From the NCBI RefSeq assembly GCF_001591605.1, contig NZ_BCVF01000022.1:1-64000 (forward strand): a stretch of DNA of 64,000 nt. Reading direction: 5' to 3'. Origin of the DNA: Bacillus badius NBRC 15713. GTDB taxonomy: Bacteria; Bacillota; Bacilli; Bacillales; Domibacillaceae. The translations under genes were made by a program, and so were the position numbers. Below the pieces are notes generated by a model, which was not told where the DNA came from, did not search any database, and worked only from the letters and a program-made list of their open reading frames with translations. Shown here piece by piece: positions 44,744 to 53,619 of the stretch (positions are counted from its first letter, which is position 1; every line of letters starts with the position of its first letter).

Positions 44744-45552
44744 GCAGCACAGAAAACGTATTAAGCCCGGAGTATAAAGAGGCAGTCACTAATCTGTTAT
44801 TTCAATTGGCGGATGATGACTTCTTAATTTCTTTCCGCGGTTCCGAATGGCTCGGACTCGCTCCCCATATTGAGGAAGACGTTGCTTCCTCTTCCATCAG
44901 CCAGGACACCATGGGGCACGCCGCGATGTATTACACACTGCTAGAGGAGCTCAGCATTGGAAAGGCAGATGACTTAGCTCACCTGCGCCCCGCTTCTGAA
45001 AGAAAGAACAGCATACTGGCTGAGCGTGTAAACGGTGAAGGCTATTATATGGAGACGCCTCAGTACGATTGGGCTTATGCTGTTGTAAGAAACTTTTTCT
45101 ACGCGCAAGCGAAAAAAGTGAAAATTGATTCTTTGCGCCAGAGCTCTTACCAGCCGCTTGCAGAAACAGCGGTAAAGGTCAATATGGAGCTTTACTATCA
45201 CCTTCTTCATTGGAAAACATGGTTTGTTCAGCTGTTAAGCTCCACAGATGAAGCGAAACAGAAGATGACGGCAGCCATGGAGCTCGTCATGAAGGATTTC
45301 GGGGACGTGTTCTCTTACGGAAATGAAAAGGCAGCCATTGAAGGAAATCAATTGATTGCCAGTGAGGAAGAACTGAAGGCCAGATGGACAGCGAACATGA
45401 CGCCAATTTTTGAATCTCTTGAAATGGCCGTACCGGCGATTCCTGAAGCGTCAGAGAAAAACGGCCGCAATGGCGAACATACCGAAGAACTGGATGGAGC
45501 ACTAGCTACTCTATCTGAAGTATATAAATTGGACCCTGTAGCTGTTTGGTAA
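44740..45552 (+). CDS. paaC: Phenylacetyl-CoA 1,2-epoxidase subunit C
   Basis: 270 aa, the structural diiron-fold subunit that pairs with PaaA and helps CoA binding. It shows LADDDFLISFRGSEWLG near residue 23, SQDTMGHAAMYYTLLEEL near 53 and LYYHLLHWKTW near 151. GGAGGAG precedes the overlapping ATG. The family has a degenerate metal site and this copy looks normal. Confidence 0.92.
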   Translation: MSSTENVLSPEYKEAVTNLLFQLADDDFLISFRGSEWLGLAPHIEEDVASSSISQDTMGHAAMYYTLLEELSIGKADDLAHLRPASERKNSILAERVNGEGYYMETPQYDWAYAVVRNFFYAQAKKVKIDSLRQSSYQPLAETAVKVNMELYYHLLHWKTWFVQLLSSTDEAKQKMTAAMELVMKDFGDVFSYGNEKAAIEGNQLIASEEELKARWTANMTPIFESLEMAVPAIPEASEKNGRNGEHTEELDGALATLSEVYKLDPVAVW

Positions 45553-45578
45553 TTTTATACCGAAAAGAGGTGGCCTTA

Positions 45579-46079
45579 ATGAATACATCCGTAGAATCTG
45601 TTAATCAACAAGTATATGAGGCGCTAGCGAATGTAAAAGACCCGGAGATTGATACAGTCAGCATTATTGATCTTGGCATGGTAGAAGAGGTCATTGCAGC
45701 CGGGAATGATGTGAAAATTGTTCTGCTGCCGACATTTTTGGGATGTCCGGCATTAGAAATTATTAAAAAGAATACAGTGAATGCAGTGAAGGAACTTCCG
45801 TTTGTTGAAAAGGTGGAAGTGGAATTTGTTTTTCATCCGCCATGGACGTCAGACCGCATCACGGAAGAAGGGCATAAAGGCTTGCGGGCATTCGGAATTG
45901 CTCCGCCGCCAGAGCACTTCGAAGAAGACGGTTCCTGGCATGTGGATTGCCCGTATTGCGGATCCACTTATGTGACCATGGAGAATATTTTTGGGCCGAC
46001 CGCCTGCAGAAGCATTTTGTACTGCAAAAGCTGCAAAAATCCTTTTGAAGCAATGAAGCCTGTTTCGACAATGATGTAA
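45579..46079 (+). CDS. paaD: PaaD, phenylacetyl-CoA epoxidase maturation protein
   Basis: 166 aa from the ATG at 45579 with AGAGGTGG upstream; an earlier in-frame start inside paaC is rejected. The N-terminal DUF59/MIP18 domain has VKDPEIDTVSIIDLGMV near residue 17 and the conserved Cys in FLGCPALEI near 54. A C-terminal zinc-ribbon-like region has CPYCGS near 124 and CKSCKNPF near 149. It is needed for assembling the epoxidase, probably its Fe-S or diiron centres. Confidence 0.92.
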   Translation: MNTSVESVNQQVYEALANVKDPEIDTVSIIDLGMVEEVIAAGNDVKIVLLPTFLGCPALEIIKKNTVNAVKELPFVEKVEVEFVFHPPWTSDRITEEGHKGLRAFGIAPPPEHFEEDGSWHVDCPYCGSTYVTMENIFGPTACRSILYCKSCKNPFEAMKPVSTMM

Positions 46080-46097
46080 AAGTGGAGGGGATGTACG

Positions 46098-46406
46098 ATG
46101 GCAAAAGTAGTGGCACTATACAAACAACCAAAAGATAAAGAAAAGTTTGATGAGCATTATTTCAATGTTCACGGACCAATCACGGCAAAAATCCCGGGTC
46201 TTCGTGAAATGAAGGTAACGAAATTTAATAAATCTGTGATGACCGGCGGAGAAGCAGAATACTATCTCATGTGCGAAATGATTTACGATAGCATGGAAGA
46301 TTTAAAGAACGGCATGCGTTCCGATGAGGGGAAAGCTTCTGGCAAAGACTTAATGGGGTTTGCAGGTGATCTTGTCACATTGATGATCGGTGAGGAAGCA
46401 GAATGA
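46098..46406 (+). CDS. EthD-family small protein inside the paa operon
   Basis: 102 aa, a dimeric alpha/beta-barrel (EthD/ferredoxin-like) protein. The family pattern is seen in EHYFNVHGPITAKIPGLREM near residue 16 and in FAGDLVTLMIGE at the end. It sits between paaD and paaF, overlapping the paaF start by 4 nt, exactly where paaE is found in proteobacterial operons. EthD relatives accompany ring- or ether-oxidising monooxygenases, and some bind or convert reactive intermediates. Its role in this pathway is unknown to me; protection against the epoxide or help with oxepin isomerisation are guesses. Confidence 0.8.
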   Translation: MAKVVALYKQPKDKEKFDEHYFNVHGPITAKIPGLREMKVTKFNKSVMTGGEAEYYLMCEMIYDSMEDLKNGMRSDEGKASGKDLMGFAGDLVTLMIGEEAE

Positions 46407-47179
46407 GCCGTTTTGAATTTATTGAAACATCTGTAGAGGGCGGTACGGCGGTTATTGAATTAAACCGCCCTCGGCAGCTGAATGCGCTGAACCGCAAGAT
46501 GGTCAGTGAAATCGTGGCGGCGATGGAAGCATTCGACCGCGATGATGAAGTGCGTGTCATCGTATTGACAGGAAAAGGCCATTCTTTCTCAGCTGGTGCT
46601 GATATTGATGAAATGGCCGAGGATGACCCGATTCGCTTGGAGCTTTTAAACCAGTTTGCTGATTGGGACAGGCTGGCGCTCATAAAAAAACCGATTATTG
46701 GAGCAGTGAAGGGCTTCGTATTCGGCGGCGGATTTGAGCTGGCGTTAAGCTGTGATATCTTAATTGCCTCAGCCGGCACCGAGTTTTCCTTTCCAGAGGT
46801 ATCCATCGGCGTAATGCCGGGGGCAGGCGGCACTCAAAGGCTGACAAAGCTTGCCGGCCGCACGAAGGCGCTTGAATGGCTTTGGACGGGTGAACGAATT
46901 CCAGCGGAAGCCGCTTTGGCCCATGGAATCATCAATAAAATTGTCGCACCGGAAGTACTAATGGAGGAAACGCTGAAGTTTGCTGGAAGAATTGCCAAGC
47001 AGCCCCCTCTTTCTATTCGCCTGATTAAAGATTCGGTGAACAAAGCGGTCGACTATTCATTGTATGAAGGCATGCAATATGAGCGGAAAAATTTCTATTT
47101 GCTATTTGCCTCTCAAGACCAAAAAGAAGGCATGAACGCCTTTGTGGAAAAAAGAAAACCGAATTATAAAGGAAAGTAA
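46403..47179 (+). CDS. paaF: Enoyl-CoA hydratase PaaF
   Basis: 258 aa, crotonase fold. It is expected to hydrate the 2,3-dehydroadipyl-CoA formed late in the phenylacetate pathway. Oxyanion-hole segments are HSFSAGADIDEM near residue 62 and FGGGFELALSCD near 108. Both catalytic glutamates of hydratases are present (GFELAL and FPEVSIGVMPGAGG near 131). It is translationally coupled to the EthD gene and followed by paaG after 14 nt. Confidence 0.88.
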   Translation: MSRFEFIETSVEGGTAVIELNRPRQLNALNRKMVSEIVAAMEAFDRDDEVRVIVLTGKGHSFSAGADIDEMAEDDPIRLELLNQFADWDRLALIKKPIIGAVKGFVFGGGFELALSCDILIASAGTEFSFPEVSIGVMPGAGGTQRLTKLAGRTKALEWLWTGERIPAEAALAHGIINKIVAPEVLMEETLKFAGRIAKQPPLSIRLIKDSVNKAVDYSLYEGMQYERKNFYLLFASQDQKEGMNAFVEKRKPNYKGK

Positions 47180-47193
47180 GGAGGCCTTGTCGA

Positions 47194-47967
47194 ATGTTTG
47201 AAACGATCCGTTATGATGTGAAAGACGGAGTCGCCTGGCTCTTTTTAAACAGGCCCGATAAGCTGAATGCGTTTACAGCGCAAATGAATCGCGAGATCAA
47301 AGATGCAGTGAAAGCTGCTTCGCAGAATGAAGAAGTCCGCTGTATCGTCATTACAGGAGAAGGACGCGCCTTTTGTTCAGGCCAAGACTTATCAGAAGTC
47401 GATGAAAGCATGGATCATGGTGACATCCTGAGGAAGCATTACGGCCCGATGGTCAAACAGATCAGACAATGCGAAAAGCCCATTGTGGCTGCTGTCAACG
47501 GCGTAGCCGCAGGAGCCGGATTTTCTCTTGCCCTTGCCTGCGACTTCAGGCTTGTTTCCGAGAAAGCCAGCTTCGTCAATGCTTTTATCCATGTAGGCTT
47601 GATCCCTGATTCAGGCAATCTTTATTTCCTTACACAGCTGGTCGGCCAGGCAAAAGCGGCAGAATTATCGATTTTAGGAGAGAAGATTCCGGCAGCTAAA
47701 GCAGTAGAGCTTGGGCTTGCTAACACGATCATTTCTGCAGAAGCCTTCAACGATGAAGTGAGCGCGTATGCCGCTCGTTTGGCTGCTATGCCAACGAAAG
47801 CAATCGGTCTCATTAAACGGTCATTGAAAGCCGCTGAAGTGCTCTCTTTTGAGGACTACCTTGAGCAGGAAGCCCAAGGACAGCGGGCAGCCGGATTAAC
47901 GGCTGATCACCGTGAAGGTGTCGAAGCATTTTTGCAAAAAAGAAAACCTGTTTTCTCAGGAAAATAA
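47194..47967 (+). CDS. paaG: 1,2-epoxyphenylacetyl-CoA isomerase PaaG
   Basis: 257 aa, crotonase fold. It isomerises the ring epoxide to oxepin-CoA and later shifts a double bond. Typical for PaaG are AFCSGQDLSEVDESM near residue 61, NGVAAGAGFSLALACD near 102, and the catalytic Asp in HVGLIPDSGNLYF near 137, in place of the hydratase glutamate. An AAGGAGG box precedes the ATG. It lies between paaF and the aldehyde dehydrogenase gene. Confidence 0.9.
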   Translation: MFETIRYDVKDGVAWLFLNRPDKLNAFTAQMNREIKDAVKAASQNEEVRCIVITGEGRAFCSGQDLSEVDESMDHGDILRKHYGPMVKQIRQCEKPIVAAVNGVAAGAGFSLALACDFRLVSEKASFVNAFIHVGLIPDSGNLYFLTQLVGQAKAAELSILGEKIPAAKAVELGLANTIISAEAFNDEVSAYAARLAAMPTKAIGLIKRSLKAAEVLSFEDYLEQEAQGQRAAGLTADHREGVEAFLQKRKPVFSGK

Positions 47968-47981
47968 AGGGAGTGGAATAT

Positions 47982-49499
47982 ATGTCAACAACTCAAGAAA
48001 CGAAAGTAGAACAAGAAGCGGTGAAGCGCGACTTTTATCATTTAATCATCAATGGCGAGAAAGTAAAAAGCAGCACGGGCGAAACGATCAAGACATACAA
48101 TCCAGCGACTGGTGAATTAGTAGCGGAAGTAGCAAAAGCATCGAAAGAAGACACGGAAAAAGCAGTCGCAGCAGCGCGCGAAGCCTTTGACAACGGCAAA
48201 TGGAAGAAGTACCCTGTTGGCCGCCGTGCGCAAGTGCTGAACAAAATTGCTGCGATCATGCGCTCTCGTTTCAACGAGCTTGTTGAGCTGGAAGTTCTTG
48301 ATACAGGTAAGACAATCCACGCTGCCCAAGGACAAATCACACAAGCAATTGAAGACTTTGAATTTTACGCAGGCGCTATTGTAGGCCACCGCGGCACAGT
48401 GAACAATGTCCCTGGCCAATTCCATAACTATACAGAAAAAGAACCTGTCGGTGTTTGTGCCCAGATCACTCCGTGGAACTACCCGATGATGATGGCTGCT
48501 TGGAAAATTGCACCTGCTATCGCTGTCGGCTGTTCAGTTATCGTGAAGCCGGCTTCACTTACTCCGCTGACAACTATTGTACTGGGTGAGATTTGCCAAG
48601 AAGCGGGCGTTCCAGCCGGCGTTGTAAACATCGTTCCTGGTTCCGGCGCTGAAGTGGGCGACTACTTAGTTGGGCATCCTCAAGTGGACAAGGTGGCCTT
48701 CACAGGTTCAACGCCAATCGGCAAAGACATTATGGCGAAAGCTTCTCAAACATTGAAGCGAGTAACGCTGGAGCTTGGCGGTAAATCTCCTAATCTTGTA
48801 TTTGCTGATGCGGATATTGACGCAGCAGTAGATGGTTCTCTGTTCGGTATTTTCTATAACAGCGGACAATCTTGCGAGGCGCGTTCCCGTCTGTATGTGC
48901 ATGAAGATATTTATGACGAGTTTGTCGGCAAATTCGTTGAAAAAGCGAAAAAGATTAAACTTGGCGACCCGCTTGATAAAGGCACTCATATGGGAGCCAT
49001 CATTGATCAAGGCCAGCTTGATACAATTGATAGCTATGTGCAATCCGCTATTCAAGACGGCGCTGAAGTTCTTGCTGGAGGCAAGCAAGTACATCCTGAA
49101 GGCTACGAAAACGGCTTCTGGTACGAGCCGACTGTCATCGCTAATGTGAATCACGACATGAAGGTCGTCCAAGAAGAAATTTTTGGCCCGGTTGTTGTCG
49201 TTATGAAATTTAAAGATGAAAAAGAAGCCATCAGATTGGCAAACGATACTGACTTTGGCCTTGGTTCTGCTATTTGGACAAAAGATGGCGCCCGCGCTAC
49301 TCGTGTAGCCAACCAAATTCAAGCCGGCATCGTAATGATCAACTGCCCATTCTCTGCCTTCCCGGGCACGCCATTCGGCGGATATAAACAATCCGGCTTT
49401 GGCCGCGAGCTGAGCATTGAATCATTGGATCTCTATACGGAAACGAAGAGCATCCTGTCTTACTATGGCAGCCGTCCAATTAATCCATTAGGAGTTTAA
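47982..49499 (+). CDS. NAD(P)+-dependent aldehyde dehydrogenase of the paa operon
   Basis: 505 aa from the ATG at 47982, preceded by GGGAG. Canonical ALDH: ITPWNYPMMMAAWKIAPA near residue 160, the FTGSTPIG segment near 238, catalytic Glu in LELGGKSPN near 261, nucleophilic Cys in NSGQSCEARSR near 295 and the PFGGYKQSGFGRE segment near 467. It looks like the betaine-aldehyde/phenylacetaldehyde dehydrogenase group. It sits where PaaZ would act, so it probably oxidises 3-oxo-5,6-dehydrosuberyl-CoA semialdehyde. It lacks the MaoC-type hydratase half of E. coli PaaZ, and no MaoC gene is in the window. Alternatively it converts phenylacetaldehyde to phenylacetate. Confidence 0.8.
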   Translation: MSTTQETKVEQEAVKRDFYHLIINGEKVKSSTGETIKTYNPATGELVAEVAKASKEDTEKAVAAAREAFDNGKWKKYPVGRRAQVLNKIAAIMRSRFNELVELEVLDTGKTIHAAQGQITQAIEDFEFYAGAIVGHRGTVNNVPGQFHNYTEKEPVGVCAQITPWNYPMMMAAWKIAPAIAVGCSVIVKPASLTPLTTIVLGEICQEAGVPAGVVNIVPGSGAEVGDYLVGHPQVDKVAFTGSTPIGKDIMAKASQTLKRVTLELGGKSPNLVFADADIDAAVDGSLFGIFYNSGQSCEARSRLYVHEDIYDEFVGKFVEKAKKIKLGDPLDKGTHMGAIIDQGQLDTIDSYVQSAIQDGAEVLAGGKQVHPEGYENGFWYEPTVIANVNHDMKVVQEEIFGPVVVVMKFKDEKEAIRLANDTDFGLGSAIWTKDGARATRVANQIQAGIVMINCPFSAFPGTPFGGYKQSGFGRELSIESLDLYTETKSILSYYGSRPINPLGV

Positions 49500-49513
49500 T
49501 TTATCAATCAGTG

Positions 49514-49547
49514 CGGACAGAAGGCGGCTAAGCCTCTGTCCGTCTTT
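49514..49547 (+). terminator. Hairpin inside the paa operon, between the aldehyde dehydrogenase gene and paaH
   Basis: CGGACAGA / TCTGTCCG with an inner GGC/GCC, followed by a short TCTTTA. The T-run is poor, so it may only reduce expression of the downstream genes or protect the upstream message. Confidence 0.5.
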
Positions 49548-49567
49548 ACGAATAGGGGGAAAGCAAC

Positions 49568-50440
49568 ATGATCAACCGCATTGCAGTCGTCGGTTCTGGA
49601 GTGATGGGCAGAGGAATAGCCTATGTGGGAGCTGTTGGCGGTTATTCAGTAACGATAGTAGACATTAATGAAGCCGCTTTGCAGAACGCCAAGCAGGAAA
49701 TTGACTCGATCTTCGAAAAAGGCTTAGCGCGCGGCAAAATCACAGCAGAAGCGGCTGAACAAGCACGGAGAAATTTAAGCTATGAAAGCAACCTGGCAAA
49801 AACAGCTGCAGCCGCTGATTTAATTATTGAAGCCGTTCCGGAAAAAGCAGAGATTAAAAAGCAAGTATTCGAAACGATTGAAGAGCATGCACCGGAGCAT
49901 TGCTTCTTTGCGACAAACACATCTACAATGAGTCCGACAGAAATCGCTTCTTACGCTAAGCGTCCGGAAAAAACGATCGCGATGCATTTTTTCAATCCGG
50001 TACATAAAATGCCTCTCGTCGAAATTATTCGCGGCTTGGAAACGAGCGATGAAACGGCCCAAATCATCAAAGAAGTGGCTGAAAAAATGGGCAAAGAAAC
50101 AGTGGTTATTAATGAATTTCCTGGGTTTGTAACGAGCCGGATCAGCGCCCTCGTCGGGAATGAAGCGTTTTATATGCTGCAGGAAGGACTAGGCACGCCA
50201 GAGGAAATTGATAAAGCAATCAAGCTTGGCTTGAATTATCCAATGGGACCGTTTGAGCTTGTCGATCTTGTCGGGTTAGATGCCCGGTTAAATAATTTAA
50301 AATATCTCCATGAAAAGCTTGGCGAGAAATATCGCCCGGCTCCGCTTCTTGAACAATACGTCAAAGCAGGGCGTCTTGGCCGCAAAAGCGGAAAAGGAGT
50401 TTACGACTATACGAACAAGGAAGAGTTGGTAAAAAAATGA
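49568..50440 (+). CDS. paaH: 3-hydroxyacyl-CoA dehydrogenase PaaH
   Basis: 290 aa. It oxidises 3-hydroxyadipyl-CoA to 3-oxoadipyl-CoA with NAD+. The Rossmann motif VVGSGVMGRGIAY is at residue 7. The family block around MHFFNPVHKMPLVEI near 139 carries the catalytic His, and GFVTSRI near 184 and GPFELVDLVGLD near 223 follow. GGGGGAAAG precedes the ATG. Its end overlaps the thiolase start by 4 nt. Confidence 0.9.
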   Translation: MINRIAVVGSGVMGRGIAYVGAVGGYSVTIVDINEAALQNAKQEIDSIFEKGLARGKITAEAAEQARRNLSYESNLAKTAAAADLIIEAVPEKAEIKKQVFETIEEHAPEHCFFATNTSTMSPTEIASYAKRPEKTIAMHFFNPVHKMPLVEIIRGLETSDETAQIIKEVAEKMGKETVVINEFPGFVTSRISALVGNEAFYMLQEGLGTPEEIDKAIKLGLNYPMGPFELVDLVGLDARLNNLKYLHEKLGEKYRPAPLLEQYVKAGRLGRKSGKGVYDYTNKEELVKK

Positions 50441-51642
50441 GAGAAGTAGTCATTGTTGATGCTGTCCGCACACCGATTGGCAGATATAAAGGCGCTTTAA
50501 AAGACGTTCGCCCAGATGATTTGGGAGCTGTTGTGATTAAAGCCTTGCTTGAAAGAAACCCGAGCCTTCCGCCTGAACAAATTGAAGAAGTTATATTCGG
50601 CAACGCGAACCAGGCAGGCGAAGATAACCGCAATGTGGCCAGAATGTCTGCTCTTCTTGCCGGTCTTCCGGTAGAAGTAGGCGGCACGACGATCAACCGT
50701 CTGTGCGGTTCAGGGCTGGATGCCGTGATGTACGCGGCCAGAGCAATTGCTGTTGGCGAAGGAGATATTTTCATTGCCGGCGGAACAGAAAGCATGACGC
50801 GGGCTCCGCTCGTTATGGCAAAGCCGGATAAGGACTTCCCTCGCGGAAACATGGAATTGCAGGATACGACGATTGGCTGGCGTTTTACAAATCCGAAGCT
50901 CCATGAAATGTATGGAACGGACTCTATGCCGCAAACAGCCGAAAATGTTGCCCAGCGCCATAACATTTCACGCGAAGATCAAGATAAATTTGCTTTTGAA
51001 AGCCAGCAGCGCGCGAAAAAAGCGATGGAAGAAAGCCGCTTTGCGGAAGAAATTGTGCCTGTTGTGTACAAAGACCGTAAAGGCAATGAGATTGTTGTTG
51101 ATACAGATGAGCACCCTCGTCCGGACACGAGCCTTGAAAAGCTTGGAAAGCTGCGGCCATTATTTGAGGGTGGCACCGTTACTGCAGGAAATGCATCCGG
51201 AGTGAATGACGGGGCTTCTGCCTTGCTGATTATGAGTGCAGAGAAAGCGAAGGAATTGAATTTACAGCCGATGGCAAAATATATCACTGGGGCAACAGCA
51301 GGCTTGGAGCCGGCTGTGATGGGGCTTGGCCCGATTTATGCCTCCCGCAAAGCGCTGGCACGTGCAGGGCTGTCGGTGAATGATTTAGGCTTAATTGAGT
51401 TAAATGAAGCATTTGCTTCCCAGTCGCTTGAATGCATCCGCCAGCTGGAGCTTGACCAAAGCAAGGTGAACGTCAACGGCGGAGCGATCGCTTTTGGTCA
51501 TCCGCTTGGCGCAAGCGGCGCACGGATTTTAACAACGCTGCTTTATGAAATGAAAAAGCGCAAGGAACAATATGGCTTGGCAACGATGTGTATTGGTGTT
51601 GGCCAAGGCATCGCTGCGATTGTAGAGAATATAAACGAATAA
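50437..51642 (+). CDS. paaJ: Thiolase PaaJ (3-oxoadipyl-CoA / 3-oxo-5,6-dehydrosuberyl-CoA thiolase)
   Basis: 401 aa, degradative thiolase. It shows the nucleophilic Cys in INRLCGSGLDAV near residue 90, the GGAIAFGHPLGASGARI block near 347 (catalytic His) and the second Cys in MCIGVGQG near 386. It releases acetyl-CoA and finally succinyl-CoA. It is translationally coupled to paaH. It is the last gene before a structured terminator at 51664. Confidence 0.9.
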   Translation: MREVVIVDAVRTPIGRYKGALKDVRPDDLGAVVIKALLERNPSLPPEQIEEVIFGNANQAGEDNRNVARMSALLAGLPVEVGGTTINRLCGSGLDAVMYAARAIAVGEGDIFIAGGTESMTRAPLVMAKPDKDFPRGNMELQDTTIGWRFTNPKLHEMYGTDSMPQTAENVAQRHNISREDQDKFAFESQQRAKKAMEESRFAEEIVPVVYKDRKGNEIVVDTDEHPRPDTSLEKLGKLRPLFEGGTVTAGNASGVNDGASALLIMSAEKAKELNLQPMAKYITGATAGLEPAVMGLGPIYASRKALARAGLSVNDLGLIELNEAFASQSLECIRQLELDQSKVNVNGGAIAFGHPLGASGARILTTLLYEMKKRKEQYGLATMCIGVGQGIAAIVENINE

Positions 51643-51663
51643 ATGCAATGATTGGGTAAACAG

Positions 51664-51738
51664 GCTGTCCTTCAGGCGCCAGAGCTCTTTTCTGTTAAGG
51701 GAAAGGAAGAGCAGCGGCAGACGTTGGACAGCTTTTTT
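51664..51738 (+). terminator. Structured terminator after paaJ
   Basis: GGCTGTCC (51663-51670) pairs with GGACAGC (51726-51732), closing an inner imperfect stem (AGAGCTCTTTTC with GAAAGGAAGAGC) and followed by T7. Confidence 0.7.
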
Positions 51739-51805
51739 TAGGAGGAGCTGCTGCCTTTGCCCCTTTGCGCAATTCATATTAAGCCTAGTAGAAAGGGAGA
51801 GGAAT

Positions 51806-52582
51806 ATGTCCACTGTTTTATATAAAAAAGAAAATAATATTGGCTATGTAACGATCAACCGTGAAGAATCACTAAATTGTTTTAACTATGAAACACTCAA
51901 ACGTTTGCAGGAAGTGACGGATGAGATTTCAATTGATCCGGAGGTAAAGGTTGTGATCTTTACCGGTGCCGGTGACAAAGCATTCAGTGCCGGTGCCGAT
52001 TTAAAAGAGCGGAAGACATTGACAGAAACAGAAGTGCGGAGAAATGTAAAGGCCATCCGTGATGTCTTTAACAGCATTGCTGCTTTGCCGCAGCCAACTA
52101 TCGCCGCTGTAAACGGCTATGCGCTGGGCGGCGGGTTTGAGCTGATGATTGCCTGCGATTTCCCGATTGCTGCAGAAGGGGTAAAGATGGGATTAACGGA
52201 AACAAGCTGGGCGATCATTCCTGGAGCGGGCGGCACCCAGCGTCTGCCAAGGCTGGTCGGAGAGATGAAGGCGAAAGAGCTGATTTTTACAGCCAAGAAA
52301 TTTACTGCCGAAGAAGGACAGGAGCTTGGAGCCGTTTTGAAGGTAGTGAAGAAGGAAGAATTGATGGAGGCGTGTGAACAGCTGGCGGCGGAAATGATGA
52401 AAAACGGCCCTGTTGCATTGAAGCAGGCGAAATATGCTATCACTCAAGGCATGAACACCGATTTACAGACAGGACTGGCCATCGAGTCCAAAGCGTATGA
52501 ATTAACGATTCCAACGGAAGACCGCTTAGAAGCGCTTCAAGCTTTCAGTGAAAAAAGGGCACCAAAATTTATCGGAAAGTAA
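51806..52582 (+). CDS. Second enoyl-CoA hydratase of the paa region
   Basis: 258 aa, crotonase fold. Oxyanion-hole regions are KAFSAGADLKER near residue 56 and GYALGGGFELMIACDF near 103. Both hydratase glutamates are present (GFELMIA and LTETSWAIIPGAGG). The block is closer to AUH/3-methylglutaconyl-CoA hydratase types than the PaaF at 46403. It lies after the paaJ terminator and before paaX, perhaps as a separate unit. It may hydrate another pathway intermediate or substitute for the missing MaoC-type oxepin-CoA hydrolase; that second idea is speculative. Confidence 0.8.
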   Translation: MSTVLYKKENNIGYVTINREESLNCFNYETLKRLQEVTDEISIDPEVKVVIFTGAGDKAFSAGADLKERKTLTETEVRRNVKAIRDVFNSIAALPQPTIAAVNGYALGGGFELMIACDFPIAAEGVKMGLTETSWAIIPGAGGTQRLPRLVGEMKAKELIFTAKKFTAEEGQELGAVLKVVKKEELMEACEQLAAEMMKNGPVALKQAKYAITQGMNTDLQTGLAIESKAYELTIPTEDRLEALQAFSEKRAPKFIGK

Positions 52583-52600
52583 GTATTTTAATCAGGATCA

Positions 52601-52609
52601 CGTTATAAT
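52601..52609 (+). promoter_or_regulatory. TATAAT box and CGTTATAAT element before paaX
   Basis: CGTTATAAT contains a TATAAT (52604-52609) 52 nt before the paaX ATG and shares its CGTTATAA core with the elements ahead of paaA and paaK. The -35 region is weak. An autoregulatory site is plausible. Confidence 0.4.
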
Positions 52610-52661
52610 AAGAGAACAGAAGGAAAGTGATGCAACGATAAAGAGAGAAAGAGTGGGAGAG

Positions 52662-53540
52662 ATGGCGAATACACAGTCAATGATTTTTACGATTTATGGC
52701 GATTACATTCGTCATTACGGCAACAAAATATGGATCGGCAGCTTGATCCGTGTGCTGAAAGAGTTTGGACATAACGAGCAGTCGGTTCGCGTGGCGGTTT
52801 CACGGATGGTGAAGCAAGGGTGGATCCAGTCAGAGAAGAGAGGAAACAAAAGTTATTATTTCCTTACTCCTCGCGGCGAAGCGCGCATGGAAGAAGCAGC
52901 CCGCCGGATTTTTAAGCTAAAGGCGCACGAATGGGACGGCAAATGGCGCATGCTGATGTACACGATCCCGGAAGAAAAAAGGCAAATTCGCGACGAATTG
53001 CGCAAAGAGCTGCTGTGGAGCGGATTTGGCAGTTTCTCCAACGGATGCTGGATTTCACCGAATGATTTAGAAAAAGAAGTGAAGATGCTCATAGAGAAAT
53101 ATGACATAAGCGAATATGTCGATTTCTTTATCTCCGATTATAAAGGCCCGAAGCAAGACCGGGTGCTCGTGGAGAAAAGCTGGCCGCTTGAAGAGATTGA
53201 AGGGAAGTACGAAGAGTTTATTTCCACATACAGCAAGAGGTATATCGTCCACCAAAGTGCAATGGCCAGCGGGCAAATGACCGATGCCGAATGCTTTGTG
53301 GAACGAGCCAACCTTGTGCATGAGTATCGCAAGTTTCTCTTTACAGATCCGGGATTGCCAAAAGAGTTGCTGCCGTCGATGTGGAATGGCGATCATGCTG
53401 CTCTTTTATTTGCGCAGTATTACAAACTGCTCGCTGAACCGGCCAGCCGGTTCTTCGAAGAAGTATTCAGTGAAGATAATGATATGCGCCGAAAAGATAA
53501 ATCCTATGATGCAGCGGATCATCCGTACATTGTGAACTAA
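52662..53540 (+). CDS. paaX: PaaX-family transcriptional repressor of phenylacetate genes
   Basis: 292 aa from the ATG at 52662 with GGGAGAG upstream; an earlier in-frame start at 52548 lies inside the hydratase gene. An N-terminal winged helix (about 1-75, with IWIGSLIRVLKEFGHNEQSVRVAVSRMVKQGW) is followed by the PaaX central and C-terminal domains. PaaX normally represses paa genes and is released by phenylacetyl-CoA. It is a little shorter than the E. coli protein. Its location at the end of the cluster fits local control. Confidence 0.92.
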   Translation: MANTQSMIFTIYGDYIRHYGNKIWIGSLIRVLKEFGHNEQSVRVAVSRMVKQGWIQSEKRGNKSYYFLTPRGEARMEEAARRIFKLKAHEWDGKWRMLMYTIPEEKRQIRDELRKELLWSGFGSFSNGCWISPNDLEKEVKMLIEKYDISEYVDFFISDYKGPKQDRVLVEKSWPLEEIEGKYEEFISTYSKRYIVHQSAMASGQMTDAECFVERANLVHEYRKFLFTDPGLPKELLPSMWNGDHAALLFAQYYKLLAEPASRFFEEVFSEDNDMRRKDKSYDAADHPYIVN

Positions 53541-53542
53541 AG

Positions 53543-53571
53543 AAAAAGGTGCCGCCTGGGCACCTTTTTTT
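53543..53571 (+). terminator. Terminator of paaX
   Basis: An AAAAAGGTGCC arm, a short GCCT loop and GGGCACC followed by T7, 3 nt after the paaX stop. Confidence 0.88.
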
Positions 53572-53619
53572 GCGGATCACATGACTGTGGGCGTCTTTAT
53601 GCACGCCATTGCTGGAATA

